From assembly GCF_000745475.1 (NCBI RefSeq), contig NZ_JQJJ01000008.1, positions 744,001 to 808,000 on the forward strand: a DNA stretch of 64,000 bases, read 5' to 3'. A program made the position numbers and the translations under genes. The notes below the pieces were generated by a model that made no database searches, was not told the origin of the DNA, and worked only from the letters and a program-made list of their open reading frames with translations. The DNA is from Allobosea sp. UNC402CLCol. Lineage in GTDB: Bacteria > Pseudomonadota > Alphaproteobacteria > Rhizobiales > Beijerinckiaceae. Positions 17,370 to 26,803 of the stretch are shown piece after piece. The number at the start of each line of letters is the position of its first letter. The stretch's first letter is position 1.

Positions 17370-18035
17370 TCATTCGGACCGGGTGACGCTCTTCACCTTG
17401 TCGAGCGGCACGCTGATGGAGCCGATCTTGAGGCTTGGAATCGAGGTGGTGAAATCGACGCCGTCGACCACGCCGCTGATCTGCGTCTTCACCGTCAGGC
17501 TTTGCCCGGCGACGCTCGTGCCCTGGATGCTGACGGTATAGGCGCCGTCCGGCGCCTTCGTGCCGATCGAGGTCGTCCCGTCCCAGCCCAGGCTCTGGTC
17601 GCCGGCCGCGAGGCTGCGGGTCATCGTCTGCACGACGCTGCCGTTCGAATCCTTGATCGTGATCGTGGCCTGGCCGGCGGCTGAGGAATTGACCTTCCAG
17701 GACGCGTTGCCGTCCTTCAGGAGAGCGGTCGCTCCGTCCGCCGTGATGTTGGAGCCGACGAAGCTGACCGCATTCGTCGCCGTGCCGGCCGCGCTGAGGC
17801 TCAGCAGCGAGCCCAGCGTATCGTTGGTCTTGAGCTGCTGCTCGACGCCGGCGAACTGCACGAGCTGCGCGGTGAACTGGTTGGTGTCCATCGGGTCGAG
17901 CGGCGACTGGTTCTTGAGCTGCGTCGTCAGCAGCAGCAGGAACTGGTCGAAATTGCCCGCGATCGAACTGCTGCTCGAGGAGCTGCTCGACGTATTCGAA
18001 GAGCCGGAGGATCCATTCACACCTGAAACGGCCAT
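17370..18035 (-). CDS. flgD: Flagellar hook assembly scaffold FlgD
   Basis: 221 aa. A Ser-rich N-terminal linker (about residues 8-25) precedes the FlgD signature [20 protein letters not shown] and [19 protein letters not shown]. The C-terminal half is the Ig-like FLG domain ([21 protein letters not shown]). FlgD caps the growing hook and is exported by the type III system. It lies 15 bases after fliK and is surely co-transcribed with it. Confidence 0.94.
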   Translation of the reverse strand: MAVSGVNGSSGSSNTSSSSSSSSSIAGNFDQFLLLLTTQLKNQSPLDPMDTNQFTAQLVQFAGVEQQLKTNDTLGSLLSLSAAGTATNAVSFVGSNITADGATALLKDGNASWKVNSSAAGQATITIKDSNGSVVQTMTRSLAAGDQSLGWDGTTSIGTKAPDGAYTVSIQGTSVAGQSLTVKTQISGVVDGVDFTTSIPSLKIGSISVPLDKVKSVTRSE

Positions 18036-18050
18036 GTTGTCTGTCCTCGC

Positions 18051-19535
18051 TCAGATGCTGAGATCGACGCCGCCGAGCCGCACGAGGCGGCGCTGCGGCA
18101 CGGGTGTCGTGGGAAGAACGGCATCGTCGCCGGCCTCGGCAAGGGAAGGCTGGCGCGAACGCTGCGGCGCCTCCTCCTGCTGGCGATGCTGCCGGAAGGC
18201 GGATTGGTCGGACGGATCGCGCAGGCTGATATCGATGCCGCTATCGGAGGGCTTGAGCCCTGCCTGCTCGAAGGCCCGCTCCAGCGTGCGCGCATCGCGC
18301 TGCAGCAGATGCAGGGTCTCGACGCGGTCGACGACGAGGCGGGCGCTGACCTCGCCCTTGTCGGAAATGGAGAGATTGACGTCGACGCGCCCGAGCTCGT
18401 CGGGATCGAGCCGGATATCGAATTGCCGGGCGCCCGAAAGCGCGCGCAGGCCGATCTCGATCGGCACGACATGCAGGGGCGTCGCCGGGAGCGCGGCCTG
18501 ACCTGCTCCGGACGGCAGGGCGGGGTTCGGCGTGGCAGCAGCCTGGTCGAGCGGCGACAGGGAGTGGACCGTCCCGGTCCCCCCCACCGCCTGCTGGACC
18601 AGCGTGGTAAGGTCGATCGGCGCCAGCGCCTGCTGCGCGGCTTCGGCCGGCTTGGCTTCGCCGGCCACGACAGCAGGCCCCTGGGCAGGAAGCCCCTGCG
18701 CGGCATCCGCCTTCGCGCCGGCAACGGCGGCATCGGCATCGACGGACTTGTGGGCTTGCCCAGCATGCTGCGAGCTCTCGCCCGGCGTGGCTCCGGTCAG
18801 CGCGGCGCCGAAAGCCGGCTTGCCCGCCGACGCATCGGCACTGCCGGCCTGAGCCGCAAGGGCGCGTTCGGCCTGGAGCTGTGCCTTCGTGACGGGCCCC
18901 GCTCCGACCGGCACGGCTCCGCCTTTCGCAGCCGCGGCCTCGTCCGGCTTCTCGCCGCCAGCCGTCGCTGCGGGCAAGGACAGCGACAGGACTGCCGCGA
19001 CCGGCTGCGGGACAGGCTTTTGATCCACCGGCGCAACCGCCGCTTCGCCGGAAACCTTGTCGCTGGCGTCCTTGTCCGCAGACGCCGCCTCCGCGCCTTC
19101 GGCTTTCTTGTCCTTGTTCTCGCCGGCCTTCTTGCCGCCCTTCTCTCCGGCTTCCGCCGTTCCGGTGGCCTTGCCCTCCGGCGAGGCGCCCTGCCCCTGC
19201 GCGGCGGCGAGGAGCTCGGCCAGCGTGCCGATGAAGGAATCCGGCTGGACGGGCGGAGAGCGCGTCGGTGTCGCCGCGTCGGCAGATTCCGGGGCCTTGC
19301 CGGGCTTGCCGGCCGTCGCCTCCGCCGCGGCCTTCGCGTCCTGCGGTTGAGTTGCAGCCCGCGTGCCGTCGACAGCCGCGCCCTTCTTCGGCTCCGGCGA
19401 GCCCGACGAAGCGTCGGCCGTCTCCGGCAGGGAGAAGCCCTCGCCGCTTCCGGCAGCGCCGGCCTCGGCAGGACGGCGGCGCGGCGCCGGCGTCTCCTTG
19501 GCGGGCGAGGTGTTGAACACGGTTTCGACAGGCAT
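18051..19535 (-). CDS. fliK: Flagellar hook-length control protein FliK
   Basis: 494 aa. The long N-terminal part is Ala/Lys/Glu-rich and low in complexity, as in exported molecular rulers. The C-terminal Flg_hook domain has [41 protein letters not shown] and [13 protein letters not shown] chose ATG 19535 rather than 19565: the -24/-12 promoter upstream predicts a transcript start near 19567, leaving almost no leader for the longer form. Partner of FlhB in substrate switching; first gene of the fliK-flgD unit. Confidence 0.88.
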   Translation of the reverse strand: MPVETVFNTSPAKETPAPRRRPAEAGAAGSGEGFSLPETADASSGSPEPKKGAAVDGTRAATQPQDAKAAAEATAGKPGKAPESADAATPTRSPPVQPDSFIGTLAELLAAAQGQGASPEGKATGTAEAGEKGGKKAGENKDKKAEGAEAASADKDASDKVSGEAAVAPVDQKPVPQPVAAVLSLSLPAATAGGEKPDEAAAAKGGAVPVGAGPVTKAQLQAERALAAQAGSADASAGKPAFGAALTGATPGESSQHAGQAHKSVDADAAVAGAKADAAQGLPAQGPAVVAGEAKPAEAAQQALAPIDLTTLVQQAVGGTGTVHSLSPLDQAAATPNPALPSGAGQAALPATPLHVVPIEIGLRALSGARQFDIRLDPDELGRVDVNLSISDKGEVSARLVVDRVETLHLLQRDARTLERAFEQAGLKPSDSGIDISLRDPSDQSAFRQHRQQEEAPQRSRQPSLAEAGDDAVLPTTPVPQRRLVRLGGVDLSI

Positions 19536-19577
19536 GAACGGTTCCGCAACGCGGGCAAAGGGCACCCGCTTGCGGTC

Positions 19578-19594
19578 AGCAAGTTGCGCGCCAG
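19578..19594 (-). promoter_or_regulatory. Sigma-54 promoter (-24/-12) of fliK-flgD
   Basis: Minus strand CTGGCGCGCAACTTGCT, against the consensus YTGGCACGRNNNTTGCW. GG and GC are separated by the required ten bases. It lies about 45 bases before the chosen fliK start. The regulator FlbD encoded in the same window is the natural activator. Confidence 0.7.
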
Positions 19595-19769
19595 GGGCGG
19601 CCGCCTATATTTCAATGGCTTAGCCCGTCACGTCCTGCGTTTCCGGCGGCAGAATCCGCCTTCACCTCCATCGGGCCGGCAGGATTTGCCGATCGCGCTG
19701 GCCGCAGGCGGCCAAAGCCGATATAGAACCGCCAATCGCGCGAAACGCGCTCCTGAACCTCGATCCCGA

Positions 19770-20954
19770 ATGACCACGGCCCTCAACTCCCTCGATATCG
19801 CCAAGCCGCCCTCGGCCACGCGCGTGGTCGCGGCGATGTCGGGCGGCGTGGATTCCTCGGTCGTGGCCGCCTTGCTGAAGCGCGAGGGCTACGACGTGGT
19901 CGGCGTCACGCTGCAGCTTTACGATCACGGCGCGGCCGTCCATCGGGCGGGCGCCTGCTGCGCCGGCCAGGATATCCACGATGCCCGCCGCGTCGCCGAG
20001 ACCATCGGCATCCCGCACTATGTGCTGGATTACGAGAGCCGCTTCCGCGACGCGGTGATCGAGCGCTTCGCCGAGAGCTATCTCGCCGGCGAGACGCCGA
20101 TCCCCTGCGTCGAGTGCAACCGGACCGTAAAGTTCCGCGACCTGCTCGATCTGGCGAAGGAACTCGGCGCCGATGCGCTGGCGACCGGCCATTACGTCGT
20201 CAGCCGCGATCTCGGCGATGGCCATCGCGGCCTGTTCCGCGCCGCCGACATGAATCGCGACCAGAGCTATTTCCTCTATGCCACGACGCAGGAGCAGCTC
20301 GACCTGCTGCGCTTCCCGCTGGGCGGCATCGACAAGGCGCAGACCCGCGCGCTTGCCGCCGAGCTCGGCCTCGCCATTGCCGACAAGCCCGACAGCCAGG
20401 ACATCTGCTTCGTCCCGAACGGCCGCTACGCCGACGTGATCGAGCGGCTGAAGCCCGGCGCCGCCCGCCCCGGCGAGATCGTCCATCTCGACGGGCGCGT
20501 GCTCGGCCAGCATGACGGCGTGCTCCACTACACCGTCGGCCAGCGCAAGGGCTTGCGGCTCAGCGCCGCCGAGCCGCTTTACGTTCTGCGGCTCGATGCC
20601 GATGACGCCCGCGTCATCGTCGGTCCGCGCGAGGCGCTGAGCGTGCGCGAGGTCCGCCTGCGTGATCTGAACTGGCTCGGCGGCATGGCGCTCGACGCGC
20701 TTCCGCCGGAAGGGCTCGACGTTGCCGTGCGCGTCCGCTCGACGCGTGCACCGCGCGAGGCGCGGCTCTTCCGCGACGACGAGGGGCTGCGCATCGAGCT
20801 CGCCACCGATGAGGAAGGCGTCTCGCCCGGCCAGGCCTGCGTCATCTATACCGATGCCGGCCCCGGAGCGCAGGTGCTCGGCGGCGGCACGATCCTGCGC
20901 CGGCCGCTCGCCATGCCCGCCTCGCCCTCCCCGGCGGCGCTCGCCTTGTCCTGA
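19770..20954 (+). CDS. mnmA: tRNA-specific 2-thiouridylase MnmA
   Basis: 394 aa. It has the PP-loop ATPase motif [14 protein letters not shown] near residue 23, and the catalytic cysteines in [12 protein letters not shown] and [13 protein letters not shown]. The tRNA-binding stretch follows ([20 protein letters not shown]), then a C-terminal beta-barrel ([23 protein letters not shown]). It makes 2-thiouridine at wobble position 34 of Lys, Glu and Gln tRNAs, using sulfur relayed to the enzyme. ATG 19770 fits family length; an open frame extends far upstream antisense to fliK but is not conserved. The C-terminus is a little long and Pro/Ala-rich. Confidence 0.95.
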   Translation: MTTALNSLDIAKPPSATRVVAAMSGGVDSSVVAALLKREGYDVVGVTLQLYDHGAAVHRAGACCAGQDIHDARRVAETIGIPHYVLDYESRFRDAVIERFAESYLAGETPIPCVECNRTVKFRDLLDLAKELGADALATGHYVVSRDLGDGHRGLFRAADMNRDQSYFLYATTQEQLDLLRFPLGGIDKAQTRALAAELGLAIADKPDSQDICFVPNGRYADVIERLKPGAARPGEIVHLDGRVLGQHDGVLHYTVGQRKGLRLSAAEPLYVLRLDADDARVIVGPREALSVREVRLRDLNWLGGMALDALPPEGLDVAVRVRSTRAPREARLFRDDEGLRIELATDEEGVSPGQACVIYTDAGPGAQVLGGGTILRRPLAMPASPSPAALALS

Positions 20955-20996
20955 CGCAGCGGCCGCGTCGCTCACCTTGCCTGTTCGGAATCGTCG

Positions 20997-21638
20997 ATGC
21001 CGGTGACAGACCACCTCGAAACCCAGAAGCGCGCCTATGCCACCTGGGCCAAGTTCTACGACAAGATCTATCAGCGCATGCTGTCCCGGCCGCAGCGCGA
21101 GGCCGTGGCGGCGGCTTGCGCCTGCGGACCCGAGATTCTCGAGATCGGCGTCGGCACCGGGCTGACCCTGCCCTATTTCACGCCGGAATCCCGCGTCGTC
21201 GGGGCCGACCTCTCGCTCGACATGCTGAAGGTCGCGAACCGCAAGGTCGCTTCCGGCGGCCTTGGCCATGTTCGCGGCCTGACTGTGATGGATGCCTGCC
21301 GGCTCGGCTTCGAGGCGGAGCGCTTCGACGCGGTGACGGCGCAATTCGTGATCACGCTCGTCCCTGACCCCGAGCAGGCGCTGGCCGAGATGGACCGTGT
21401 GCTGAAGCCGGGTGGCGAGATCGTCATCTCGAGCCGCCTCGTCGACGATGGCGGCGCGCTCGCGCCCTTCTGGGCGGCCGTGGCGCCGCTGGCGCGGGCG
21501 ATCGGCTGGAGCAGCGACTTCAAGGTCAGCCGCCTGACGGACTGGGCGGCCCGGACCGGGCGCTACGACACGGTCCATATCGGCCGCGGCTATTTCAAGG
21601 TCGTGCGGCTGCGCAAGCGCGCCTCGCTCCCGACCTGA
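20997..21638 (+). CDS. SAM-dependent methyltransferase, PmtA-like
   Basis: 213 aa class I methyltransferase. AdoMet motif I is ILEIGVGTGLTLPYF and motif II lies around RVVGADLSLDMLKVA; a later DAVTAQFVITLVPDPEQALAEMDRVLKPGGEIV block completes the fold. The N-terminal YATWAKFYDKIYQRML matches the Rhodobacter-type PmtA, which methylates phosphatidylethanolamine to phosphatidylcholine. That function is probable, not proven. It follows mnmA by 42 bases on the same strand. Confidence 0.75.
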   Translation: MPVTDHLETQKRAYATWAKFYDKIYQRMLSRPQREAVAAACACGPEILEIGVGTGLTLPYFTPESRVVGADLSLDMLKVANRKVASGGLGHVRGLTVMDACRLGFEAERFDAVTAQFVITLVPDPEQALAEMDRVLKPGGEIVISSRLVDDGGALAPFWAAVAPLARAIGWSSDFKVSRLTDWAARTGRYDTVHIGRGYFKVVRLRKRASLPT

Positions 21639-21743
21639 TCCGGCTCGCGCGGGATAATCCCGGACGAGGCTTGACGAGGGCCGTCCCCGCCCCCTATACC
21701 GCGCCCCTGTGACGGGTCGCCGACGGCGACGGCCGGAACATGT

Positions 21744-21820
21744 GGCGGGGTAGCTCAGCTGGTTAGAGCAGCGGAATCATAATCCGCGTGTCGGGGGTTC
21801 AAGTCCCTCTCCCGCTACCA
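21744..21820 (+). tRNA. tRNA-Met (CAT anticodon)
   Basis: 77 bases with an encoded CCA. The cloverleaf folds well: acceptor GGCGGGG / TCCCGCT, D-stem GCTC/GAGC, anticodon stem GCGGA / TCCGC with loop ATCATAA (anticodon CAT), T-stem GGGGG/CCCTC with loop TTCAAGT, discriminator A. The seven-pair acceptor with G-T first pair favours elongator Met over initiator. An Ile tRNA read with lysidine also has CAT, but its acceptor and D-arm differ. Confidence 0.92.
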
Positions 21821-22178
21821 TCAATTCCCCCCTATCCCCCCATGCGGCGGGTCGGGAAATGGTCGCCGCCGACGAGCTTCGTCAGGTGGCCTTTCGATAG
21901 ACATCTCTGAATCCTTCCCGGCCTCGGCCGAATGATCCGTCGCTGTCGCGATCAGGTCGCGCGGGCGGTTTCGACTCTTCTCCGTAAAGCTCGCAGGGCG
22001 CGGGCCGAGCCATCCTTCTTCCCCGAGCGCTTCGCCGCGCCCGGACGATCCGACCGTTTCAGCGCTTCCTAAGCACTGCCGCAAGAATTCGTATTTTTCC
22101 AGGCTCGGGCCGCCCTCTAGACCAATGCCGTAGCGCGCCTCCTCGCGCGGAAGCTTTCGAGATCGGCAAGGGCGGATG
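21821..22178. other. Intergenic region between tRNA-Met and the monooxygenase gene
   Basis: 358 bases. I see no convincing gene, terminator or repeat. A minus-strand frame crosses it, but its translation has no family features and overlaps the monooxygenase gene. Tail bases next to the tRNA were checked for an attachment-site repeat and none was found by eye. Confidence 0.5.
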
Positions 22179-23465
22179 ATGTCAGTTGAGAAGGTCGATA
22201 CGCTCGTCATCGGCGCCGGCCAGGCGGGGCTCGCCATGAGCGAGCATCTGGGCCGATGCGGCGTGCCTCATCTCGTCCTGGAGCGGCAGCGCATCGCCGA
22301 GCGCTGGCGTTCGGAGCGTTGGGATTCCCTCGTCGCCAACGGACCGGCCTGGCACGATCGCTTCCCGGGCATGACCTTCGCCGATGTCGAAGGCGGCGTC
22401 GGCCCGGACGACTTCCCCGGCAAGGAAACGGTCGCCGATTATTTCGTCGCCTATGCGAAGAAGATCGCGGCGCCGATCCGCTGCGGCGTCGAGGTTCTGA
22501 AGGTCGAACGCAATGCCGGCCGCTCCGGCTTCCGCGTGGAGACGTCGGACGGCGTGATCGAGGCCGAGCGCGTCGTCGCCGCGACCGGCCCCTTCCAGAC
22601 GCCGGTGATTCCGACGGTCGTGCCGGCCGGGACCGACATCTTGCAGATGCATTCCACCGGCTATCGCAATCCCGCCCAGTTGCCGGAAGGCGCCGTTCTG
22701 GTCGTGGGCTCCGGCTCCTCCGGCGCGCAGATCGCCGAAGAGCTGATGCAGGCGGGTCGCCGCGTCTATCTCTCGGTCGGCCCGCATGACCGGCCGCCGC
22801 GGGCCTATCGCGGCCGGGACTTCTGCTGGTGGCTGGGCGTGCTCGGCAAATGGGACGCCGCGGCGCGCGAGCCTGGCAAAGAGCATGTCACCATCGCCGT
22901 CAGCGGCGCGCAGGGCGGCCACACCATCGACTTCCGCCGCCTGGCCGCGCAGGGCATGGTCCTGGTCGGACGCACGGAATCCTGTGCGGACGGCGTCATC
23001 CGCTTCGCTCCCGATCTCGTCGAGAACCTGCGGGCGGGCGACGAGAACCACGACGCTCTGCTCGACGAGGCGGACGCCTATGTCGCCCGCAACGGCCTCG
23101 ATCTTCCCGAGGAGCCGCAGGCGCGCGTCAGGGTTCCGGATGCCGACTGCATCGCCCGACCGATCCTGTCGCTCGATCTCGCGGACGCCGGCATCGGCAC
23201 GATCATCTGGGCGACGGGCTTCCTCGCCGATTATGGCTGGATGCAGGTCGACGCGTTCGACGAGAGCGGCAAGCCCAGGCACCAGCGCGGCGTCTCCTGC
23301 GAGCCCGGCATCTACTTCCTCGGCCTGCCCTGGCAGTCGCGGCGCGGCTCCAGCTTCATCTGGGGGGTCTGGCACGATGCGAAATACGTCGCCGACCAGA
23401 TCGTGATCCAGCGGCAGTACATGGCCTATCACGAGGCCGCCCGGCGCGAGTTCGAACCGGCCTGA
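22179..23465 (+). CDS. Flavin-containing monooxygenase-like FAD/NAD(P) oxidoreductase
   Basis: 428 aa. The N-terminal FAD site VIGAGQAGLAMSEHLG (residues 10-25) is followed by a second dinucleotide site VVGSGSSGAQIAEELM near 170, and a C-terminal IIWATGFLADYGWM with the ATGF motif of the group B/CzcO-like flavoproteins. WDSLVANGPAWHDRFPG and PRAYRGRDFCWWLG are typical too. These enzymes oxidise C, N or S atoms using NADPH and O2. The ATG pair 22176/22179 leaves a one-residue doubt. It heads a plus-strand set with RidA and DUF1028 genes. Confidence 0.85.
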   Translation: MSVEKVDTLVIGAGQAGLAMSEHLGRCGVPHLVLERQRIAERWRSERWDSLVANGPAWHDRFPGMTFADVEGGVGPDDFPGKETVADYFVAYAKKIAAPIRCGVEVLKVERNAGRSGFRVETSDGVIEAERVVAATGPFQTPVIPTVVPAGTDILQMHSTGYRNPAQLPEGAVLVVGSGSSGAQIAEELMQAGRRVYLSVGPHDRPPRAYRGRDFCWWLGVLGKWDAAAREPGKEHVTIAVSGAQGGHTIDFRRLAAQGMVLVGRTESCADGVIRFAPDLVENLRAGDENHDALLDEADAYVARNGLDLPEEPQARVRVPDADCIARPILSLDLADAGIGTIIWATGFLADYGWMQVDAFDESGKPRHQRGVSCEPGIYFLGLPWQSRRGSSFIWGVWHDAKYVADQIVIQRQYMAYHEAARREFEPA

Positions 23466-23507
23466 CCGCTACGACCAACGAAACACAGAGTTCCGACGGA
23501 GGCCGAC

Positions 23508-23924
23508 ATGGCGCATACCCGCATCCGCAAGTTCAACACCAGGGACACCTATCCCGAGCAGAAGCTCGACAACGACCTCGCCCAGGCGGTCGTCACCCAG
23601 GGCGGCAAGATCGTCTGGCTGCGCGGCCAGTGCCCGCAGAACCTCGACGATGCCAAGAACATCGACAGCCACGACCCGGTCGAACAGACCCATAAGGTCA
23701 TGCAGAACATCAAGCAGCTGATCGAGGAGGCCGGCGGCTCGATGGAGCATCTGGTCAAGGTCGTGGTCTACATCACCGATGTCCGCCATCGCGAGGCGGT
23801 CTATCGCACCATGGGCGAGTACATCAAAGGCGTGCATCCGGTCTCGACCGGGCTCGTGGTGCAGGCGCTCGCCCGGCCGGAATGGCTCGTCGAGATCGAC
23901 GGCACCGCCGTGATCCCGGAGTGA
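23508..23924 (+). CDS. RidA/YjgF-family protein lacking the catalytic Arg
   Basis: 138 aa with the Rid trimer fold: NTRDTYPEQKLDNDLAQAVVT, GGKIVWLRGQCPQNLDD, NIKQLIEEAGGSMEHLVKVVVYITD and ALARPEWLVEIDGTAV. In enamine/imine deaminases (RidA) an Arg lies in the C-terminal pocket; here the corresponding HPVSTGLVV stretch has Ser/Thr. It therefore probably belongs to a non-deaminase Rid subgroup, whose role is not known. It lies between the monooxygenase and DUF1028 genes with short gaps, so all three are likely one operon. Confidence 0.85.
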   Translation: MAHTRIRKFNTRDTYPEQKLDNDLAQAVVTQGGKIVWLRGQCPQNLDDAKNIDSHDPVEQTHKVMQNIKQLIEEAGGSMEHLVKVVVYITDVRHREAVYRTMGEYIKGVHPVSTGLVVQALARPEWLVEIDGTAVIPE

Positions 23925-23928
23925 TCGC

Positions 23929-24603
23929 ATGACCTTCTCGCTGGTCGCCCGCTGCACCCGCACCGGCATGTTCGGGGTCGCGATCTCCTCCTCCTCGCCG
24001 GCGGTCGCGGCGCGCTGCGCCTATGCGCGCGCCGGTGTCGGGGCCGTGGCCTCGCAGAACGTCACCGACCCGACGCTGGGCCCGCTGGCGCTCGACCTGA
24101 TGGAAGGCGGCATGCGCGCCACGGACGCCATCGCCGAAGTCCGCAGGCGCGGGAAATTCATCGAATACCGGCAGGTGCTGGCGGTCGACCGCGACGGCGA
24201 GACGGCGATCCACTCCGGCCCGAACTCGCTGGGCATCTGGACGCAGGCGCAGGCCCGTGACGTTGCCTCCGGCGGCAACCTTCTCGCCAATGACGGCGTG
24301 CCGCAGGCGATCGTCGACGGTTTCCTGGCCTCCTCCGGCCATCTCGGCGACAGGCTGATCGCCGCGATGCGGGCCGGCCTTGCCGCCGGTGGTGAAGCCG
24401 GACCGGTCCATTCGGCGGGGATGAAGATCGTCGACAAGGTCAGCTGGCCGGTCGCCGATCTGCGCTGTGACTGGACGGAAGATTGCCCGATCGAGGCGGT
24501 GGCGAGCGCCTGGGAGGTCTACAAGCCGCAGCTCGACGCCTATATCCAGCGCGCGCTCGATCCGCGGCAGGCGCCCTCCTACGGCGTTCCCGGAGACGAA
24601 TGA
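23929..24603 (+). CDS. DUF1028 family protein (Ntn-hydrolase-like)
   Basis: 224 aa. MTFSLVARCTRTGMFGVAISSSSPAVAARCAYARAGVGAVASQNVTDP and GPLALDLMEGG match the DUF1028 family, which adopts an Ntn-hydrolase fold. GGNLLANDGVPQAIVDGF is also typical. The enzymatic role is unproven; the Ser/Thr-rich start suggests amide hydrolysis. It starts four bases after the RidA-like stop, a tightly coupled pair. Its stop is 33 bases from the stop of the convergent lysR. Confidence 0.85.
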   Translation: MTFSLVARCTRTGMFGVAISSSSPAVAARCAYARAGVGAVASQNVTDPTLGPLALDLMEGGMRATDAIAEVRRRGKFIEYRQVLAVDRDGETAIHSGPNSLGIWTQAQARDVASGGNLLANDGVPQAIVDGFLASSGHLGDRLIAAMRAGLAAGGEAGPVHSAGMKIVDKVSWPVADLRCDWTEDCPIEAVASAWEVYKPQLDAYIQRALDPRQAPSYGVPGDE

Positions 24604-24636
24604 GCGCCCAGCCATCGCCTGCTGGCTTCAGTTAGG

Positions 24637-25590
24637 TCAAGGCTCGATACGCGGCCGGTCGGTCATCACCGGCGCGATCATGCCGGGGATGTAGGCGCGC
24701 GAGATGCAAGCTTCGCAATGCGCCTGGAAAGCCTCGATCAGCTTGGACTTGGCGAGCGCCGCCAGCGTCGCCACGCCGATGGTCATCGGGCGGTGCTGGC
24801 CGGCGAGCCGGACCGAGACCAGCCTGCGCCCGTCGAGCGACTGATCCGAACGCGGCCGGACGTTGAACAGCGAATAGCCGACGCCATTGGCGACCAAGGC
24901 CCGCACCAGATCGGGATGGGCCGAACGCGCCACGATCGTCGGCACCACGTCGGCCGTCATGAACAAGGCGAGGAAATATTCGCGGCTCAGCGGGAGGTCG
25001 AGCAGCACGAGCGGCTGGTCCGCGAGCTCCGCGAGGGTGACAGCGCTCTGGCGCGCCAGCGGATGCGTATCCGCCACGATGATATGCGGCGGCAGGCTGA
25101 CCAGCGGCGCAAAGGCGATATCGTCGGGCAATTGCAGATCATAGGTCAGCGCCACATCGACCTCGGAGCGACGCAGCCCCCTCAGCAGATCCTCCTGATT
25201 GCCCTCGACATAGCGGATCGTGGTCTCGGGGAAGGCGGCGACGAAACTGTTGCTCAGCTCCGGCACCAGCATCGGCGCCAGCGTCACCATGCAGCCCAGA
25301 GAGAGCGTGCCGCGCACGGTCCCGGTCGTTTCCGAGGCGACGGTGTAGAGGCTCTCCGCCTGGGCCACGACCCGCTTCGCCTCGCTCAACAGCGCGCGGC
25401 CGACCGGTGTCAGCGACAGGCCCTGGGCGTGATGGCGAATGAAGAGCTGCGCGTTCAGCTCCCGCTCCAGATGCGAGATCGCGGTCGAGATCGAGGGCTG
25501 CGAGATATGGATCATCTCGGAGGCGACGGTGATGCTGCCCGTCTCGCCGGCCGCGATGAAATATTCGAGTTGGCGCAGGGAGAACCGCAT
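24637..25590 (-). CDS. LysR-family transcriptional regulator
   Basis: 317 aa from ATG 25590. N-terminal winged helix RFSLRQLEYFIAAGETGSITVASEMIHISQPSISTAISHLERELNAQLFIR is classic LysR, followed by LSLTPVGRALL and a periplasmic-binding-like effector domain. A longer frame to 25608 adds six residues. It lies between the M20 peptidase gene (same strand) and the DUF1028 gene, so it is the likely controller of the surrounding catabolic cluster. The effector is unknown. Confidence 0.9.
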   Translation of the reverse strand: MRFSLRQLEYFIAAGETGSITVASEMIHISQPSISTAISHLERELNAQLFIRHHAQGLSLTPVGRALLSEAKRVVAQAESLYTVASETTGTVRGTLSLGCMVTLAPMLVPELSNSFVAAFPETTIRYVEGNQEDLLRGLRRSEVDVALTYDLQLPDDIAFAPLVSLPPHIIVADTHPLARQSAVTLAELADQPLVLLDLPLSREYFLALFMTADVVPTIVARSAHPDLVRALVANGVGYSLFNVRPRSDQSLDGRRLVSVRLAGQHRPMTIGVATLAALAKSKLIEAFQAHCEACISRAYIPGMIAPVMTDRPRIEP

Positions 25591-25638
25591 CGCGACAGCA
25601 TAAAGCACGGGAGAAGCTGGCCCGCAAAGCGGAGCACC

Positions 25639-26787
25639 TCAGGCCGCGATCCGCCCGAGCAGCCGGTCCATCATCCGGTCGCAGGCGGCGAGCTGGTCGA
25701 GCGCGATGAACTCGTCGGCCTTGTGCCCCTGCTCCATCGAACCCGGCCCGCAGACCAGCACGGGAATGCCGAGACGCTGCGAAAACAGCCCGCCCTCCGT
25801 GCCGAAAGCGACCTTGCGCAGTGCGCTCTCATCGAGGATCCCGCTCAGGAAGGCGACCGCCTCGGAGGATGCCGGCGTCGCCAGCCCGGGATAGTCGTTC
25901 AGCCGTTCGAAGCCGATATCGGCCTGCGGAAAGCGTGCCCGCTGCGCGGCGACGAGTGCGGCCGCCTCGTCCATCAGCCGGGTCAGGATCGCCTCGGGAT
26001 CGTCCTCGGCGACGTTGCGGATCTCGAAATCGACCGTGCAGCGCTCCGGCACGATGTTGAGCGCGGTGCCGCCCTCGATGCGCCCGGCATGCAGCGTCGT
26101 GTAGGGGATGTCGTAATCGCCGTCACGCGGGCCGTCCCGCTCGATCTCGCCTTGCAGCCCGCGCAGCGCGCCGACGAAGTCGCAGGCGAGATGGATCGCG
26201 TTCAGGGCTTTGGGCGCCAGGGCGGAGTGCCCGGTGACGCCGCAGCAGGTCGCCCGCGCCGCGAGCTTGCCCTTATGCCCGGTCGCGATCGCCATCGAAG
26301 TAGGCTCGCCGATGATCGCGAGCTTCGGCCGCAACGGGCGCGTCGCCAGCCGGTCGATCAGCGAGCGCACGCCGACGCAGCCGATCTCCTCGTCATGGCT
26401 GAAGGCGAGGTGCAGCGGCGTTTCGAGCTTCCGCGTCGCGGCACGCGCGGCCAGCGCGAGCGCCGAGGCGACGAAGCCCTTCATATCGGCCGCGCCGCGC
26501 CCATAGGCGCGCCCGTCCGCGACCCGCAGCCGGAACGGGTCGTGGCTCCAGCCCTGGCCGTCGACCGGCACGACGTCGGTATGGCCCGACAGCATGACGC
26601 CCGGCCGATCCTTCGGGCCGATGGTGGCGAAGAGATTGGCCTTGCGCCCGTCCTCGGCCTCGACGATCTCGCTCTCGATGCCGTGCCCGGCGAGGAAGCC
26701 GCGCGCGAAATCGATCAGCGGCCGGTTCGGATCGCGGCTGACGGTGGCGAAACCCACCAGCCTGTCGAGGATCGCCAGCGTGTCCAT
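25639..26787 (-). CDS. M20 metallopeptidase, acetylornithine deacetylase type
   Basis: 382 aa. M20 motifs: VMLSGHTDVVPVDGQGWSHDPF (metal His), YGRGAADMKGFVASALA (metal Asp), FSHDEEIGCVG (catalytic Glu pair), IGEPTSM and a late CGPGSMEQGHKADEF (metal His). This is the ArgE subgroup, which hydrolyses N-acyl amino acids. A housekeeping argE role is possible, but its place next to the Liv transporter and DUF1028 suggests a dedicated catabolic amidase. ATG 26787 was preferred to GTG 26793. Confidence 0.88.
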   Translation of the reverse strand: MDTLAILDRLVGFATVSRDPNRPLIDFARGFLAGHGIESEIVEAEDGRKANLFATIGPKDRPGVMLSGHTDVVPVDGQGWSHDPFRLRVADGRAYGRGAADMKGFVASALALAARAATRKLETPLHLAFSHDEEIGCVGVRSLIDRLATRPLRPKLAIIGEPTSMAIATGHKGKLAARATCCGVTGHSALAPKALNAIHLACDFVGALRGLQGEIERDGPRDGDYDIPYTTLHAGRIEGGTALNIVPERCTVDFEIRNVAEDDPEAILTRLMDEAAALVAAQRARFPQADIGFERLNDYPGLATPASSEAVAFLSGILDESALRKVAFGTEGGLFSQRLGIPVLVCGPGSMEQGHKADEFIALDQLAACDRMMDRLLGRIAA

Positions 26788-26803
26788 GACCACCCCGTCC
26801 GGT

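Noticed and set aside
18186-19769. Plus-strand frame fused in front of mnmA
   Set aside because: Antisense to fliK; MnmA family length and start motif fit ATG 19770.
21744-21820. tRNA-Ile2 (lysidine-type CAT) as an alternative
   Set aside because: The acceptor and D-arm resemble elongator Met tRNA, and a typical Ile2 acceptor is not seen; a search would settle it.
21821-22237. Minus-strand 138-codon frame beside tRNA-Met
   Set aside because: Overlaps the monooxygenase start and shows no signal, helix pattern or family motif.
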